64,000 nt of DNA, from contig JAFROT010000030.1 in assembly GCA_017429525.1 (NCBI GenBank), forward strand, positions 198,599 to 262,598, written 5' to 3'. The DNA comes from Bacteroidaceae bacterium. Its GTDB lineage: Bacteria > Bacteroidota > Bacteroidia > Bacteroidales > Bacteroidaceae. Position numbers and translations under genes: made by a program. Shown in pieces: positions 47,226 through 56,500 of the stretch (its first letter is position 1; every line of letters begins with the position of its first letter). The notes beneath the pieces were generated by a model. It did no database searches and had not been told where the DNA came from. It saw only the letters and a program-made list of their open reading frames with translations.

Positions 47226-49508
47226 ATGACAAGCAATCTCAGATTTCAGATGGTCGGCGAGGCCTTCAAGAAGAAGCCTCTCGACGTTGTAGCGCCCGCA
47301 GAGCGCCCTTGTGAATACTTCGGCAAGAAGGTTTTCAACCGCGAGAAGATGTACAAATACCTGCCCAAGGACATCTATCAGAAGATGATTGACGTCATCG
47401 ACGGCGGCGCCACCCTCGACCGTTCCGTGGCCGACGCTGTGGCCGCAGGCATGGTGCAATGGGCCAAAGAAAACGGCGTGACGCACTACACCCACTGGTT
47501 CCAGCCCCTCACCGGCGGCACGGCCGAGAAGCACGACTCGTTTATCGAGCATGACCACAAGGCTGCGACTGAGCGAGAGCAGAATGACGCGAAGCTCACG
47601 GGCGGCATGATCGAGGAGTTCAGCGGCAAGCTGCTCGTGCAGCAAGAGCCCGACGCCAGCTCGTTCCCCAGCGGTGGCATACGCAGCACCTTCGAGGCTC
47701 GTGGCTACTCGGCCTGGGACCCCACATCGCCCGTCTTCATCATCGACGATACGTTGGTCATCCCCACCGTGTTCATCTCCTACAGCGGCGAGGCCCTCGA
47801 CTACAAGGCTCCGCTGCTCCGGACCCTACGCGCCGTCAACGAGGCTGCCACGGCGGTCTGCCACTATTTCGACCCCGCCGTGAAGAAGGTGACCTCCAAC
47901 CTCGGCTGGGAACAGGAGTACTTCCTCGTTGACGAAGGACTCTACGCCGCCCGCCCCGACCTGCTGCTCACCGGCCGTACCCTCATGGGCCACGACTCGG
48001 CCAAGAACCAGCAGATGGACGACCACTACTTCGGCTCCATCCCCGAGCGCGTGGCAGCCTTCATGCGCGAACTGGAGATCACCGCCCTCGAACTGGGCAT
48101 ACCCGTGAAGACACGCCACAACGAAGTGGCCCCCAACCAGTTTGAGCTCGCTCCCATCTTCGAGGACACCAACCTCGCCGTGGACCACAACATGCTGCTC
48201 ATGTCCGTCATGAAGCGCGTGGCACGCAAACACGGATTCCGCGTGCTGCTCCACGAGAAACCCTTCGCCGGCATCAACGGCAGCGGCAAGCACAACAACT
48301 GGAGCCTCTCCACCGACACCGGCGTGCTGCTCCACGCCCCCGGCAAGACGCCCGAGCAGAACCTCCGCTTCGCCGTATTCATCGTGGAGACGCTCATGGG
48401 CGTCTACAGGCACAACGGACTGCTCAAAGCCAGCATAATGAGCGCCACCAACGCCCACCGTCTCGGGGCCAATGAAGCGCCGCCAGCCATCATCAGCAGT
48501 TTCCTTGGCACGCAGGTCAGCGAACTGCTCGACCATATCGAAGCCGCCGACCGCGACGACCTCCTCGCCATGGCCGGCAAGCAGGGGCTGAAGATGGACA
48601 TCCCCGAAATTCCCGAGCTGCTCATCGACAACACCGACCGCAACCGCACCTCGCCCTTCGCCTTCACCGGCAACCGCTTCGAGTTCCGCGCCGTGGGCTC
48701 CGAGGCCAACTGCGCCAGCGCCATGATTGCCCTCAACGCCGCCGTGGCCGAGGCTCTCGTCAGCTTCAAACAGCGCGTGGACGCACGCCTCGAACAAATC
48801 AAGGGCGACCCGCTCTTCGCCACCGCCCCCGACGGCAAGTCCTCTGCCCACAATCCCGTCTTCCATGCCATCCTCGACATCCTGCGCGACGATATCCGCA
48901 CCTGCCGCCCCATCCGCTTCGACGGCAACGGCTACAGCGACGAGTGGAAAGCCGAAGCCGCCCGCCGCGGGCTCGACGTCGAGACCTCGTGCCCCGTCAT
49001 CTTCGAGCGCTACATCGATGACGACAGCGTGCGCATGTTCGAGAGCCTCGGCATCATGACACGCAAGGAACTCGAGGCACGCAACGAGGTGAAATGGGAG
49101 ACCTACACCAAGAAGATACAGATTGAAGCCCGCGTGCTCGGCGACCTCTCGATGAACCACATCATCCCCGTGGCCACCGACTACCAGACCAAGCTGCTGC
49201 GCAACGTGGAACGCATGCAGGCAATCTTCCCCGATGAGAAGGCCGGCGAGCTCAATGCACGCAACCTGAAGCTCATTGAAGAGATTGCCATGCGCACGGC
49301 AAGCATCGAGACGCAGGTCGACGAACTCGTAGAAGCACGAAAGGTGGCAAACAAGATTACCGACGAGCACGCAAAAGCCATCGCCTACCACGACACCGTA
49401 GCACCCTACCTCGACACCATCCGGCGCCAGATTGACAAGCTCGAACTCATCGTCGACGACACTCAGTGGCCACTGCCTAAGTATCGCGAACTGCTCTTCA
49501 TAAGATAG
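47226..49508 (+). CDS. glnN: Glutamine synthetase type III
   Basis: Makes glutamine from glutamate, ammonia and ATP; the GSIII class is typical of Bacteroidetes. 760 residues, slightly longer than the ~730 usual. Landmarks: RFQMVGEAFKKKPLDVV at the start, YTHWFQPLTGGTAEKHDSFI, EFSGKLLVQQEPDASSFPSG, GWEQEYFLVDEG, RHNEVAPNQFELAPIFED, GINGSGKHNNWSLSTDTG and NRTSPFAFTGNRFEFRAVGS. The C-terminal helical extension (VDELVEARKVANKITDEHAK) is also typical. With GltBD it closes the GS/GOGAT cycle, and with amtB-glnK it completes a nitrogen-assimilation set. Confidence 0.97.
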   Translation: MTSNLRFQMVGEAFKKKPLDVVAPAERPCEYFGKKVFNREKMYKYLPKDIYQKMIDVIDGGATLDRSVADAVAAGMVQWAKENGVTHYTHWFQPLTGGTAEKHDSFIEHDHKAATEREQNDAKLTGGMIEEFSGKLLVQQEPDASSFPSGGIRSTFEARGYSAWDPTSPVFIIDDTLVIPTVFISYSGEALDYKAPLLRTLRAVNEAATAVCHYFDPAVKKVTSNLGWEQEYFLVDEGLYAARPDLLLTGRTLMGHDSAKNQQMDDHYFGSIPERVAAFMRELEITALELGIPVKTRHNEVAPNQFELAPIFEDTNLAVDHNMLLMSVMKRVARKHGFRVLLHEKPFAGINGSGKHNNWSLSTDTGVLLHAPGKTPEQNLRFAVFIVETLMGVYRHNGLLKASIMSATNAHRLGANEAPPAIISSFLGTQVSELLDHIEAADRDDLLAMAGKQGLKMDIPEIPELLIDNTDRNRTSPFAFTGNRFEFRAVGSEANCASAMIALNAAVAEALVSFKQRVDARLEQIKGDPLFATAPDGKSSAHNPVFHAILDILRDDIRTCRPIRFDGNGYSDEWKAEAARRGLDVETSCPVIFERYIDDDSVRMFESLGIMTRKELEARNEVKWETYTKKIQIEARVLGDLSMNHIIPVATDYQTKLLRNVERMQAIFPDEKAGELNARNLKLIEEIAMRTASIETQVDELVEARKVANKITDEHAKAIAYHDTVAPYLDTIRRQIDKLELIVDDTQWPLPKYRELLFIR

Positions 49509-49897
49509 TCTGAGCTTCGATAGAATCAAGAACTTCACCACTATACATGAAACCAACGGGAGCGGCGCAGCCTCAAGGCTACGTCGCTCCTTGCGATTAT
49601 ATGGCTGCTTTTGACAAAAATTGATTCTAAAAAGAAGGGTAAAGAAAGATGAAGGTGACGTTTTGATGCAAAAATGAGGTTAAAACGCAGCCTTTACCTT
49701 ATTTAACATGGAAAGTTGACTTCAATTGGTGTAAAGTTATAACTTTGCATCGCAAAGTTTGTAAAACAGCAGACAATATGGCAAAGAAAACAGTACAGAA
49801 CACGCAGATAATGGTCATTAAACCAAAATTTGCTCGAAAATCGCCTTAGAGCAAATTCAAAGCTAATTTATAGAACCCACCATAAACGAAAAGAATA
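49509..49897. mobile_element. IS/MITE remnant region upstream of the thioredoxin-like gene
   Basis: The 389-bp gap carries a recognisable element end at 49863-49881, matching the right end of the MITE at 27788-27806 in 17 of 19 positions. A much weaker left-end candidate is TTGATTCTAAAAAGAAG near 49621-49637. Between them are a promoter-like TAACTTTG (49739-49746) and a 23-codon reading frame. No clear target duplication is seen. This is probably an internally deleted copy of the same family. Confidence 0.5.
49778..49849 (+). pseudogene. 23-codon basic ORF, possible transposase start
   Basis: The frame reads MAKKTVQNTQIMVIKPKFAR, then KSP and TAG, 14 bp before the element end. It follows a promoter-like TAACTTTG. 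The short basic peptide, its place inside an IS-like element and the abrupt stop suggest the first codons of a transposase after internal deletion. I cannot name the family. Confidence 0.35.
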
Positions 49898-51568
49898 ATG
49901 AACAAGCGAACTATCATCACCGCACTGCTCGCTGTGCTACCCCTTACTTGCTGCATTGCAAAAGTGAGGTCGAAAGCAATTACAACGCTCAAGGGCTACC
50001 CTTCAGGAACTATAGATGAATACCATTTCCATGCAGGAAAAGCGGTAGTCAAGGGGCGTTTTACCCATAGTACGGGAAACAACTTCTCTACTTTCAATGT
50101 GACAGGAACAGACCTGTTCTCGAATCAAGATTTCGTCAGAACGATTAACATCGAACCCGATGGTTCTTTTCTTGAACTGATTAGTCTGCCACATTCAGGA
50201 TGGGTTTACTTCGATGGTGCAGAAATTCCGCCTGCTTTTATCGCTGTTGGTGACACCTTGGATTTATTAATTAATGTCACAGGGGATGAAGCAACAATCT
50301 CGGGCAGTGGCGCCACTGGCGAGGTGAACAGCGTCTGGCCACGGTTGGAGACTCAGTTCGCTTCGAAGGAAACACGAACGCCATGGGAGGGAATGAACCG
50401 TGAATTCATGCTGGAGTGGAAAAACCGCAAGGTCTGGGAACTCGACCGAATAGCCAGTGCCATAGATGCCGACACCATCACCTTGCTAAACGGCTGCTCA
50501 GACTACGCAAAGGACGTGTTGAAAACAAGTCTCCTGGCCATGCCGCTGGAACAAGCACTTGTGGCATTACATCAGTGGTGGTGGAGAACAAGAAACGAGG
50601 AGGGAAAAACCAACCCTGCCTTGACGATTTCCGCCGCTTCCTTCTTCGATTTCCTTTCGGCAAGGCAGTCCTATCTTATGGACAACCCATTGATGGTTTT
50701 TGCTGCTGATGGCGGTGGTGTCGTCAACAATATGGAATTCCAGGTACTCAACGCATACTTGTTTCTGGCAAACGATATGGAGAGGTGGAGCAAGACGACC
50801 GACTCCGACGAGTTGGGCTCTTACAAGGAGAATTTTATCCTGCCACACAACTACGACCCTGAGCTTCACCGCGAGATGCTTGAATACGATAAAGGACGCT
50901 TGATTCCCGTGGCAGACTATTATTCCATGTGCAGCGACAGTATCCGCTCGCGTTTCAAGCTTGACCATACAGGTTTCATGATGCAGCTCTGCTTGCTTCA
51001 TCGCGTCCTTGACTTCGACTTCGAGGGCTCTGACGGCTGGTTCCTCACTCGCAAGGCAGAGGAATTGGCTGGAGCTATTCCACAGTTTACCGACCCTTCC
51101 ATCTGCCACCATGCCGTGGACGCCTACCGCCGTTTTGTCATTGAGCGCGAAGGAAGTGCTCGCATTGATGCTTCGAATTCTACACCGGGAGATTCGCTCT
51201 TTCAATCGCTGAAGGAAAAATATGCCGGCAACGTCATCTATATGGACTTCTGGGGTATCGGATGCGGACCTTGTCGCAAGGGGATGCTCGACCAGCGTAC
51301 ACTCGTCGATAAATACAAAGACGCTCCAGTCCGTTTCCTCTACATCTGCAACGAAAAAAACTCGCCACGTGAGCCAAGCGAGAAGTTCCTCACCGATAAC
51401 AATATCCAGGGCGAACACATCTTCCTCTCATCCGACGAATGGAATCTCCTCACCAACAAGTTCCAGTTTAACGCCATTCCTTTCACACTTCTTATTGACA
51501 GGAACGGTAATATTATAGAGAAGAATGTTCCACCCACTGCAGCAAAACTTGACGAATTGCTGAAATAG
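49898..51568 (+). CDS. Secreted protein with C-terminal thioredoxin (TlpA-like) domain
   Basis: 556 residues. N-terminal signal (MNKRTIITALLAVLPLTC) with a possible but non-classical lipoprotein cysteine. Residues ~20-400 have no family I recognise: a beta-rich start (EYHFHAGKAVVKGRFTHSTG), like the DUF4369-type region of other Bacteroidetes TlpA proteins, then helices. The last ~140 residues are a thioredoxin fold: KYAGNVIYMDFWGIGCGPCR with the redox CGPC motif, then FNAIPFTLLIDRNGNII with the cis-proline. It is likely a periplasmic thiol-disulphide oxidoreductase. It begins right after the IS remnant, whose ATAAAC flank abuts the leader. Confidence 0.8.
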   Translation: MNKRTIITALLAVLPLTCCIAKVRSKAITTLKGYPSGTIDEYHFHAGKAVVKGRFTHSTGNNFSTFNVTGTDLFSNQDFVRTINIEPDGSFLELISLPHSGWVYFDGAEIPPAFIAVGDTLDLLINVTGDEATISGSGATGEVNSVWPRLETQFASKETRTPWEGMNREFMLEWKNRKVWELDRIASAIDADTITLLNGCSDYAKDVLKTSLLAMPLEQALVALHQWWWRTRNEEGKTNPALTISAASFFDFLSARQSYLMDNPLMVFAADGGGVVNNMEFQVLNAYLFLANDMERWSKTTDSDELGSYKENFILPHNYDPELHREMLEYDKGRLIPVADYYSMCSDSIRSRFKLDHTGFMMQLCLLHRVLDFDFEGSDGWFLTRKAEELAGAIPQFTDPSICHHAVDAYRRFVIEREGSARIDASNSTPGDSLFQSLKEKYAGNVIYMDFWGIGCGPCRKGMLDQRTLVDKYKDAPVRFLYICNEKNSPREPSEKFLTDNNIQGEHIFLSSDEWNLLTNKFQFNAIPFTLLIDRNGNIIEKNVPPTAAKLDELLK

Positions 51569-51753
51569 GAACCATACTATGCACTATGCCTTCGATACTT
51601 TGGAGCTAGCGCCGTGGTCGAGTTCATTGAGCGCCTGGGCAAACAGTTGCTCGTGATTGGGCGCTTGGCTGACGTCGATATCGCCGATGCAAGCAGAGCT
51701 TGCGAAAGTTGAGTAAATGATAACAAACTTTTTTAGCACGGGAGTGCGAGGCT
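51569..51753. other. Intergenic stretch with possible gene relic
   Basis: Between the thioredoxin-like gene and the palindrome array. On the minus strand a frame reads GDIDVSQAPNHEQLFAQALN then ELDHGASSKVSKA and stop. This looks like coding sequence but has no start or continuation. I regard it as a possible decayed gene end of unknown function. Confidence 0.25.
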
Positions 51754-51813
51754 GTCTCACCGGTGAGACGGATTTGTCTCACTGGTGAGACAAACGAGTC
51801 TCACTGGTGAGAC
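51754..51813. repeat. Array of three 16-bp palindromes at 22-bp period
   Basis: GTCTCACCGGTGAGAC (51754-51769), GTCTCACTGGTGAGAC (51776-51791) and GTCTCACTGGTGAGAC (51798-51813). The centres are exactly 22 bp apart, with 6-bp spacers (GGATTT, AAACGA). The array sits between the 3' ends of convergent genes. A sister array with the same arms, period and AAACGA spacer is at 62221-62258. Confidence 0.9.
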
Positions 51814-51825
51814 AGCCCCTTGAGA

Positions 51826-52260
51826 CTATACCTTAAAGAAATATCGCACGAAGGTATGGTCGAACACGGGCGGTTGCGTATAGCCATTCTTGCGGAATAT
51901 CTCGGCCACGCGGGCTTGTTGAGCCGGCGTGATATCGTAGCGGCCGGCCCGGTAGCGGTAGAACTGGGCGCGGCTGCCAAAACAGCCCTCGAGGGCATTA
52001 CGCAGGCGTGGCACATCCCAGCTCTTCACGCCCTCGAAGAGGCGAGTCATTCCTCGCGCCACGACGACAGGCTCGTCGGCCACGAAGAGCGAGCAGCCCG
52101 CATCGGTGCGCGCAGCAGGCAGCACGGTGGTGTGCTGCGTAAGGGTTGCTGGCGCGATGGTTGCGGCATGACGTCGCAAGCACTTAGCTGCCAGTGGACA
52201 ATCGGTTTGGAAACAAATGGCCCAGCTGCGGGGCACTTCGTCAAAATTCAGATCTTTCAT
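51826..52260 (-). CDS. DUF6078-type small protein
   Basis: 144 residues starting MKDLNFDEVPRSWAICFQTD. It resembles a Prevotella/Bacteroidales family (DUF6078) with a conserved Cys-rich N-terminus (CFQTDCPLAAKCLRRHAA), a central LFVADEPVVVARGMTRLFEG and a C-terminal FGSRAQFYRYRAGRYDITPAQQA, which looks like a homeodomain-like or HTH segment. There is no signal peptide, so it is cytoplasmic. The function is unknown; a regulator with a metal- or redox-sensing Cys cluster is conceivable. It has its own promoter, and its 3' end faces the palindrome array. Confidence 0.75.
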   Translation of the reverse strand: MKDLNFDEVPRSWAICFQTDCPLAAKCLRRHAATIAPATLTQHTTVLPAARTDAGCSLFVADEPVVVARGMTRLFEGVKSWDVPRLRNALEGCFGSRAQFYRYRAGRYDITPAQQARVAEIFRKNGYTQPPVFDHTFVRYFFKV

Positions 52261-52305
52261 GTGATAAAGAATTAAAGGTTAAATTTATTCGACTTTTCAA
52301 CGCTA

Positions 52306-52337
52306 CAAAAGTACGATGAATCTGCGTAACTGCCAAA
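52306..52337 (-). promoter_or_regulatory. Promoter of the DUF6078 gene
   Basis: -33 TTTG (complement of 52334-52337) and -7 TACTTTTG (complement of 52306-52313), 20 bp apart: a textbook Bacteroidetes promoter, 46 bp before the ATG. Confidence 0.75.
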
Positions 52338-52433
52338 TTTAATGGATACTTTTGAACAAGAATGAAGCATAATATGCTTTTATAAGAAACGGAACGAAAC
52401 GGCAGGATGACGGACGAACCGCCACCCTGCCGT

Positions 52434-52480
52434 CACTACATCCGTCGCCTTGCCGGGACTACAACCGTCGCCCTGCCGGC
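52434..52480. repeat. Two-copy 24-bp tandem repeat after the GH43 gene
   Basis: ACTACATCCGTCGCCTTGCC and ACTACAACCGTCGCCCTGCC lie in tandem immediately before the GH43 stop codon (downstream of that minus-strand gene). A partial third copy precedes them. Confidence 0.6.
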
Positions 52481-53425
52481 TCATTCACCGGAGCCCTGCG
52501 CAGGGCCTTTCACCCAGGCCGGATGGCTTCGCCCTCGCACCACAATTTCCTGCCCTTGGAATTCTACGCTGCCAATATGCATCCTGCGCGGCTGTACACT
52601 CGACTGGCTGTCGTGGGCGTGGAAAACGATGTGGGGGCGACCGGCGCGGTCGGTGAACAGGGAGTGGTGGCCGGTGCCCAAGAGGCTGTCGGCGCGACAG
52701 AGGATGGGCGAGGTGGCGCTCTTGGTCCATGGGCCCTGCAGCGAAGAACTCACGGCTACGCCGACTCCATAGTCCTGACTGCGGAAATCGTTGGCGCTGT
52801 AGGTGAGATAGTACAGGCCCTCGTGCTTGACCACGAAAGGCCCCTCGCACACGCGCCCCAGCTTCGACTCCCATGGCTCGCTGACGCTCAGGCAATGGCG
52901 CAAGGTGCCTGCCACGGGCGTTATGCCGTCGGCCTCTAAGCGGCACATCCATATACAGTTGCCGTCGGTGAAGCGCACGAAGAAGAGGTACTGACTGCCG
53001 TCGTCGTCGCGGAAACGGCTGGAGTCAATACACTTCTCGTCGCCCAACAGGGTCTCCAGCATATAGCCTCCCACTTGCTTGAAAGGACCCGTGGGCGAAT
53101 CGGCCACGGCGGCGAAGAGGTGCTCGTCGGCAGAGTAGTACATCACATAGCGCCCGTCGATTTTATACACCTCAGGCGCCCAAAACCAACGGCTCTCGGT
53201 GGTATTGCTTTTCTCCAAGGCCAAGCCGCCGCAGCGCCAATGAAGGAGGTCGGTGGAGATCCAATACTCAATGCCGTCGGCAGCATGAGTGCCGTAGGCG
53301 TAGTAGAGGCTGTCGCCGACAAGGATATAAGGGTCGGCCAGAGGTACTATGGCCGCCTGGGCCTGAGCTCGGCACATAACAGCCACTATGCTGAGCACCA
53401 TAAACAGTATGAAACGACGCGACAT
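52481..53425 (-). CDS. GH43-family glycosidase
   Basis: Probable arabinanase, arabinofuranosidase or xylosidase with a five-bladed propeller. The start is the ATG at 53423-53425 (MSRRFILFMVLSIVAVMC, a signal peptide); the longer frame upstream is repeat-encoded and overlaps the preceding gene. 314 residues. The catalytic acids are placed by LADPYILVGDSLYYAYGTH (base Asp), CIDSSRFRDDDGSQYLFFV (pKa-modulating Asp) and VCEGPFVVKHEGLYYLTYSA (acid Glu). The preceding gene encodes a pectinase, so an arabinose-rich pectin side chain is a reasonable substrate; that is inference. Last gene of the minus-strand operon. Confidence 0.88.
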   Translation of the reverse strand: MSRRFILFMVLSIVAVMCRAQAQAAIVPLADPYILVGDSLYYAYGTHAADGIEYWISTDLLHWRCGGLALEKSNTTESRWFWAPEVYKIDGRYVMYYSADEHLFAAVADSPTGPFKQVGGYMLETLLGDEKCIDSSRFRDDDGSQYLFFVRFTDGNCIWMCRLEADGITPVAGTLRHCLSVSEPWESKLGRVCEGPFVVKHEGLYYLTYSANDFRSQDYGVGVAVSSSLQGPWTKSATSPILCRADSLLGTGHHSLFTDRAGRPHIVFHAHDSQSSVQPRRMHIGSVEFQGQEIVVRGRSHPAWVKGPAQGSGE

Positions 53426-53519
53426 GAGGAATGACGAATGAGGAATGACGAATGATAAATGAGGAATGAAAAGTGAAAAATGAATGATGAATGATGAATT
53501 AAGGATTGCGCTGAAGTCC
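53426..53519. repeat. GAGGAATGACGAATGA tandem repeat between pectinase and GH43
   Basis: The 94-bp spacer consists of GAGGAATGACGAAT, GAATGATAAATGAGGAATGA and AATGATGAATGATGAATT type units, like the spacers between other genes in the window. Confidence 0.8.
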
Positions 53520-56500
53520 TCAGTAAGCCAGTACGTGCCAGAGGTCGCGGATGCGAGCTTCCGGGTCCCATTGTCCGTTGAATGTCCAGCGGGCTGTGAT
53601 GGAGTGCGGCTGCGGCGCACCTTCCATCTGCTCCAGATTGTTCTTTAGCCACCCACTGTCGCCGCCATCGCGGTAGCAGTTATAATAGTACGCGCGCAAG
53701 CCCCAAGTGTTGGGGTCGGGCTGCTTGCTAATGTAGGCATAGCGAATGTTGGAGTCCTTGATTTGCGAGGTCAGGTGGCAGTTCAGCAGCACGAACTGCG
53801 CGTCATGGTGATAGCGGCCGAGCGTGGTGGGCGAGAGGGCATCGAACGAGGAGTCCTTGACCACCAGCTTCTTATCCTTCACACCGCTGCCGTCGTGCCA
53901 AAGGATGGCGTGGCCGTCGCCTACGAAGCGGCAGCGCGTGGCATAGCACCAGCCACGCGGGCAGAGGAAATCGACGCCGAGGCAGCGCAGATAGAGGTCG
54001 GCATGGTAGTACATGCCACCGCCCGGAGCCCACAGCGAGAGTGCGTCGTTGCCGTCGGCCCAGACATTGCAGTTGATGACTATGGTGCGCGTGGCGCGCC
54101 CATATATGGCCATCTGGTGCGTGGTGTTGCCCGGCTCCACGGCGGTGCCGTAGTTGTTGTAGACGGTCAGTCCGCTGATGACGCAGTCGTCGGCACCCTC
54201 CTGCAGCACTATTACGCCGTTGCCCACAGGCTTGCCCCGATAGCGCACGTCGCCCATCTTCTCGCGCGCCTCGGCAAGGGTGAGCACGGTGCTGTCGCGG
54301 TGCTCGCCCACGAGGACGATGTTGGGACGGTCGATGATGACTTTCTCGTGATAAACACCTTTACGAATGAGAATCTTAAAAGGCTGCGCGGGCTGAGCCG
54401 GTGCGCGTTCGATGGCCTGCTGAATGCTCTCGCCGGGATTCACTACGACATCGAAGGCTGAGGGTTGCACCTGCGGTGCGCGAAACATATTGATTATGCC
54501 ACGCTCGTTGCCTCCCTTAGAGTTCAGACTGATGTCGGAGCCGGCATCGGCGAGCCCGTGGCGGGCAGCCCACTGCCCGTAGAGAGGATAGAGGCGGGCC
54601 GGGCGGTTGCCATACCACGAATAGCCGTTGCGCCGCTCACTGCCTATTTGCTCGAGGCGGCGGCGCGGCACGCCGTCGCGGTCACAGACAAAGGGCTCGG
54701 CGAAAGTAAGGTCGTAGAAGCGCGCCCAGATGGGCGAAGCTGAAGAATCGCGCACGAGGCGGGTGTCGGGAGCGGCGGAAGAGGGGAAAGAGGAATCGCC
54801 AGCGGCGGAGGGGGAAGAGGAAGCGGCGGAGGCGGCGGAGGGCGAAGAGGAACGGGCAGAGCCGCGCTCCACGCGGTAGCCCGTAATCTTGTGGTCGTCG
54901 AACCAGCGCATTGCACCGCGAACGGCACGACGCACGCGCTCGTCGGGTTCGGGCAGTTCCATCAGCAGCTGCACGATTGCTGCGCTCTCCTGCGAGCAGT
55001 AGGAAGGCAGCTCATAGGCCCTGGCGCCCGCCGGCTCCAGCGTGGCGCTGTCGTGCTGCTGGCACCAGATGGTGGGCTGCCCGTTGCTTACAATCTGGCA
55101 CTTCAATATACAATCAATACCGCGGTCGAAAGCCGCAGAGGCACGGTGTCGCAAGGCTTCGTCGATGAGGTCGCCCTGGTAAGGGGGGCGCTGCAAATAG
55201 ATGTCGCGCAGCAGCCTCAACGTGTTGACCATAGCATCGTCGTTGAAAGTGATATGGCGTTGATAACCGCGCGGCTGTGGCCAGAACTGCGGCCAGCCGC
55301 CATTGTCATACTGACCGCTGAGCAAGTACTCCACACCCTGGCGGAAGGCATCGCGGTACCGGGCATCGCGGGTCTGCTGGAAGAGGCGCGCCAGGAAGTT
55401 CATCTGGCTCGTGGTGGCTCCATTGTCGATAGTGGAGTCATCGCGCCGCTGCTTGTCGAGCACCACCCGGGCACGCTCAGCCTCGGTCAGTGGGCGTGCC
55501 ATATCGATATTCTTTGGCCAGCCGCCCGTGACACGCTGGTAGAGGAGCATCTGCTCGGCCACACGACAGTCGTCCATGATCTCGCGTTGGAGCGACGCCC
55601 AGATGAAGGGCCCTACGGCCTTGGCATCGTTGTCGCGCACGGGCTCGCTCAGGTAGTAGGCGTAAGAGCCGTCGCGACGACGGTTCTCTTTGACCTGCGC
55701 CTTGGGGTTGAGTTTCTTGAGCGCTGCCACTACTTCAGCACTGGCGCCTGGGCCCAGACCGGCCACGGCACAGCCATCGGTAAGGGAGATCGTGCGGTCG
55801 GGGTTGACGCGAATGAAGCGTCTGACGATAGCATCGTAGGCCCTGACGCCGGCATCGCGGAGCTGCCGCTCCCCCACCCAACCGCGATTGGCGGCTTTGA
55901 GTAGCGCATAGGCGAACATCGACGAGCAGGAACTCTCGAGATAATTGCCTTTGCGGCCGGGGCTATCCATCACCTGATACCACAGTCCGCTGCTCTTGTC
56001 TTGCCAGCGGACTACGGCTTCGAGGTCATTCCTTAGCACATCAAGGAGCTCTCCGCGGCGGGCGTAGTCCTCGGGCAGCGCATCGAGCAATTCCACCAGC
56101 GCCATCGTAAACCAGCCTTGGGCGCGCCCCCAGCAGTGCTGCGAGAGGCCCGTCGAGGGGTCGGCCCAGAACATGTTGCGGTTCTCGTCGTAGGCATGGC
56201 GGTTCAGGCCCGTAGCAGGGTCTAATGTGCGATGGTAAGTGGCGACGATCTGACTGACGGCATCATCGTAGACGCGCTGTGCCTGCCGCTGTTTCAGCAG
56301 CATCGGAGCAGCCAGCACGCGATAGGGCAACCCCATGAAGATGCCGTCGAGCCACACCTGATAGGCATAGATGGCCTTGTGCCAATAGACGCCGTCCACT
56401 CGTGTTCGGGGCTGACGGTCCAGCTGCCGCATCAGCGTCTGCATGGCTCGTCGGTTCTTGGCCTCGGCGTGGTGTTGATACATGCGAGCTACGAAATGTC

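Noticed and set aside
47826-49556. 576-codon minus-strand frame
   Set aside because: Antisense to glnN, with no recognisable motif; a shadow of strong codon bias.
51754-51813. CRISPR array
   Set aside because: Units are palindromes at 22-bp period with constant 6-bp spacers, and no cas genes are present. This is not CRISPR architecture.
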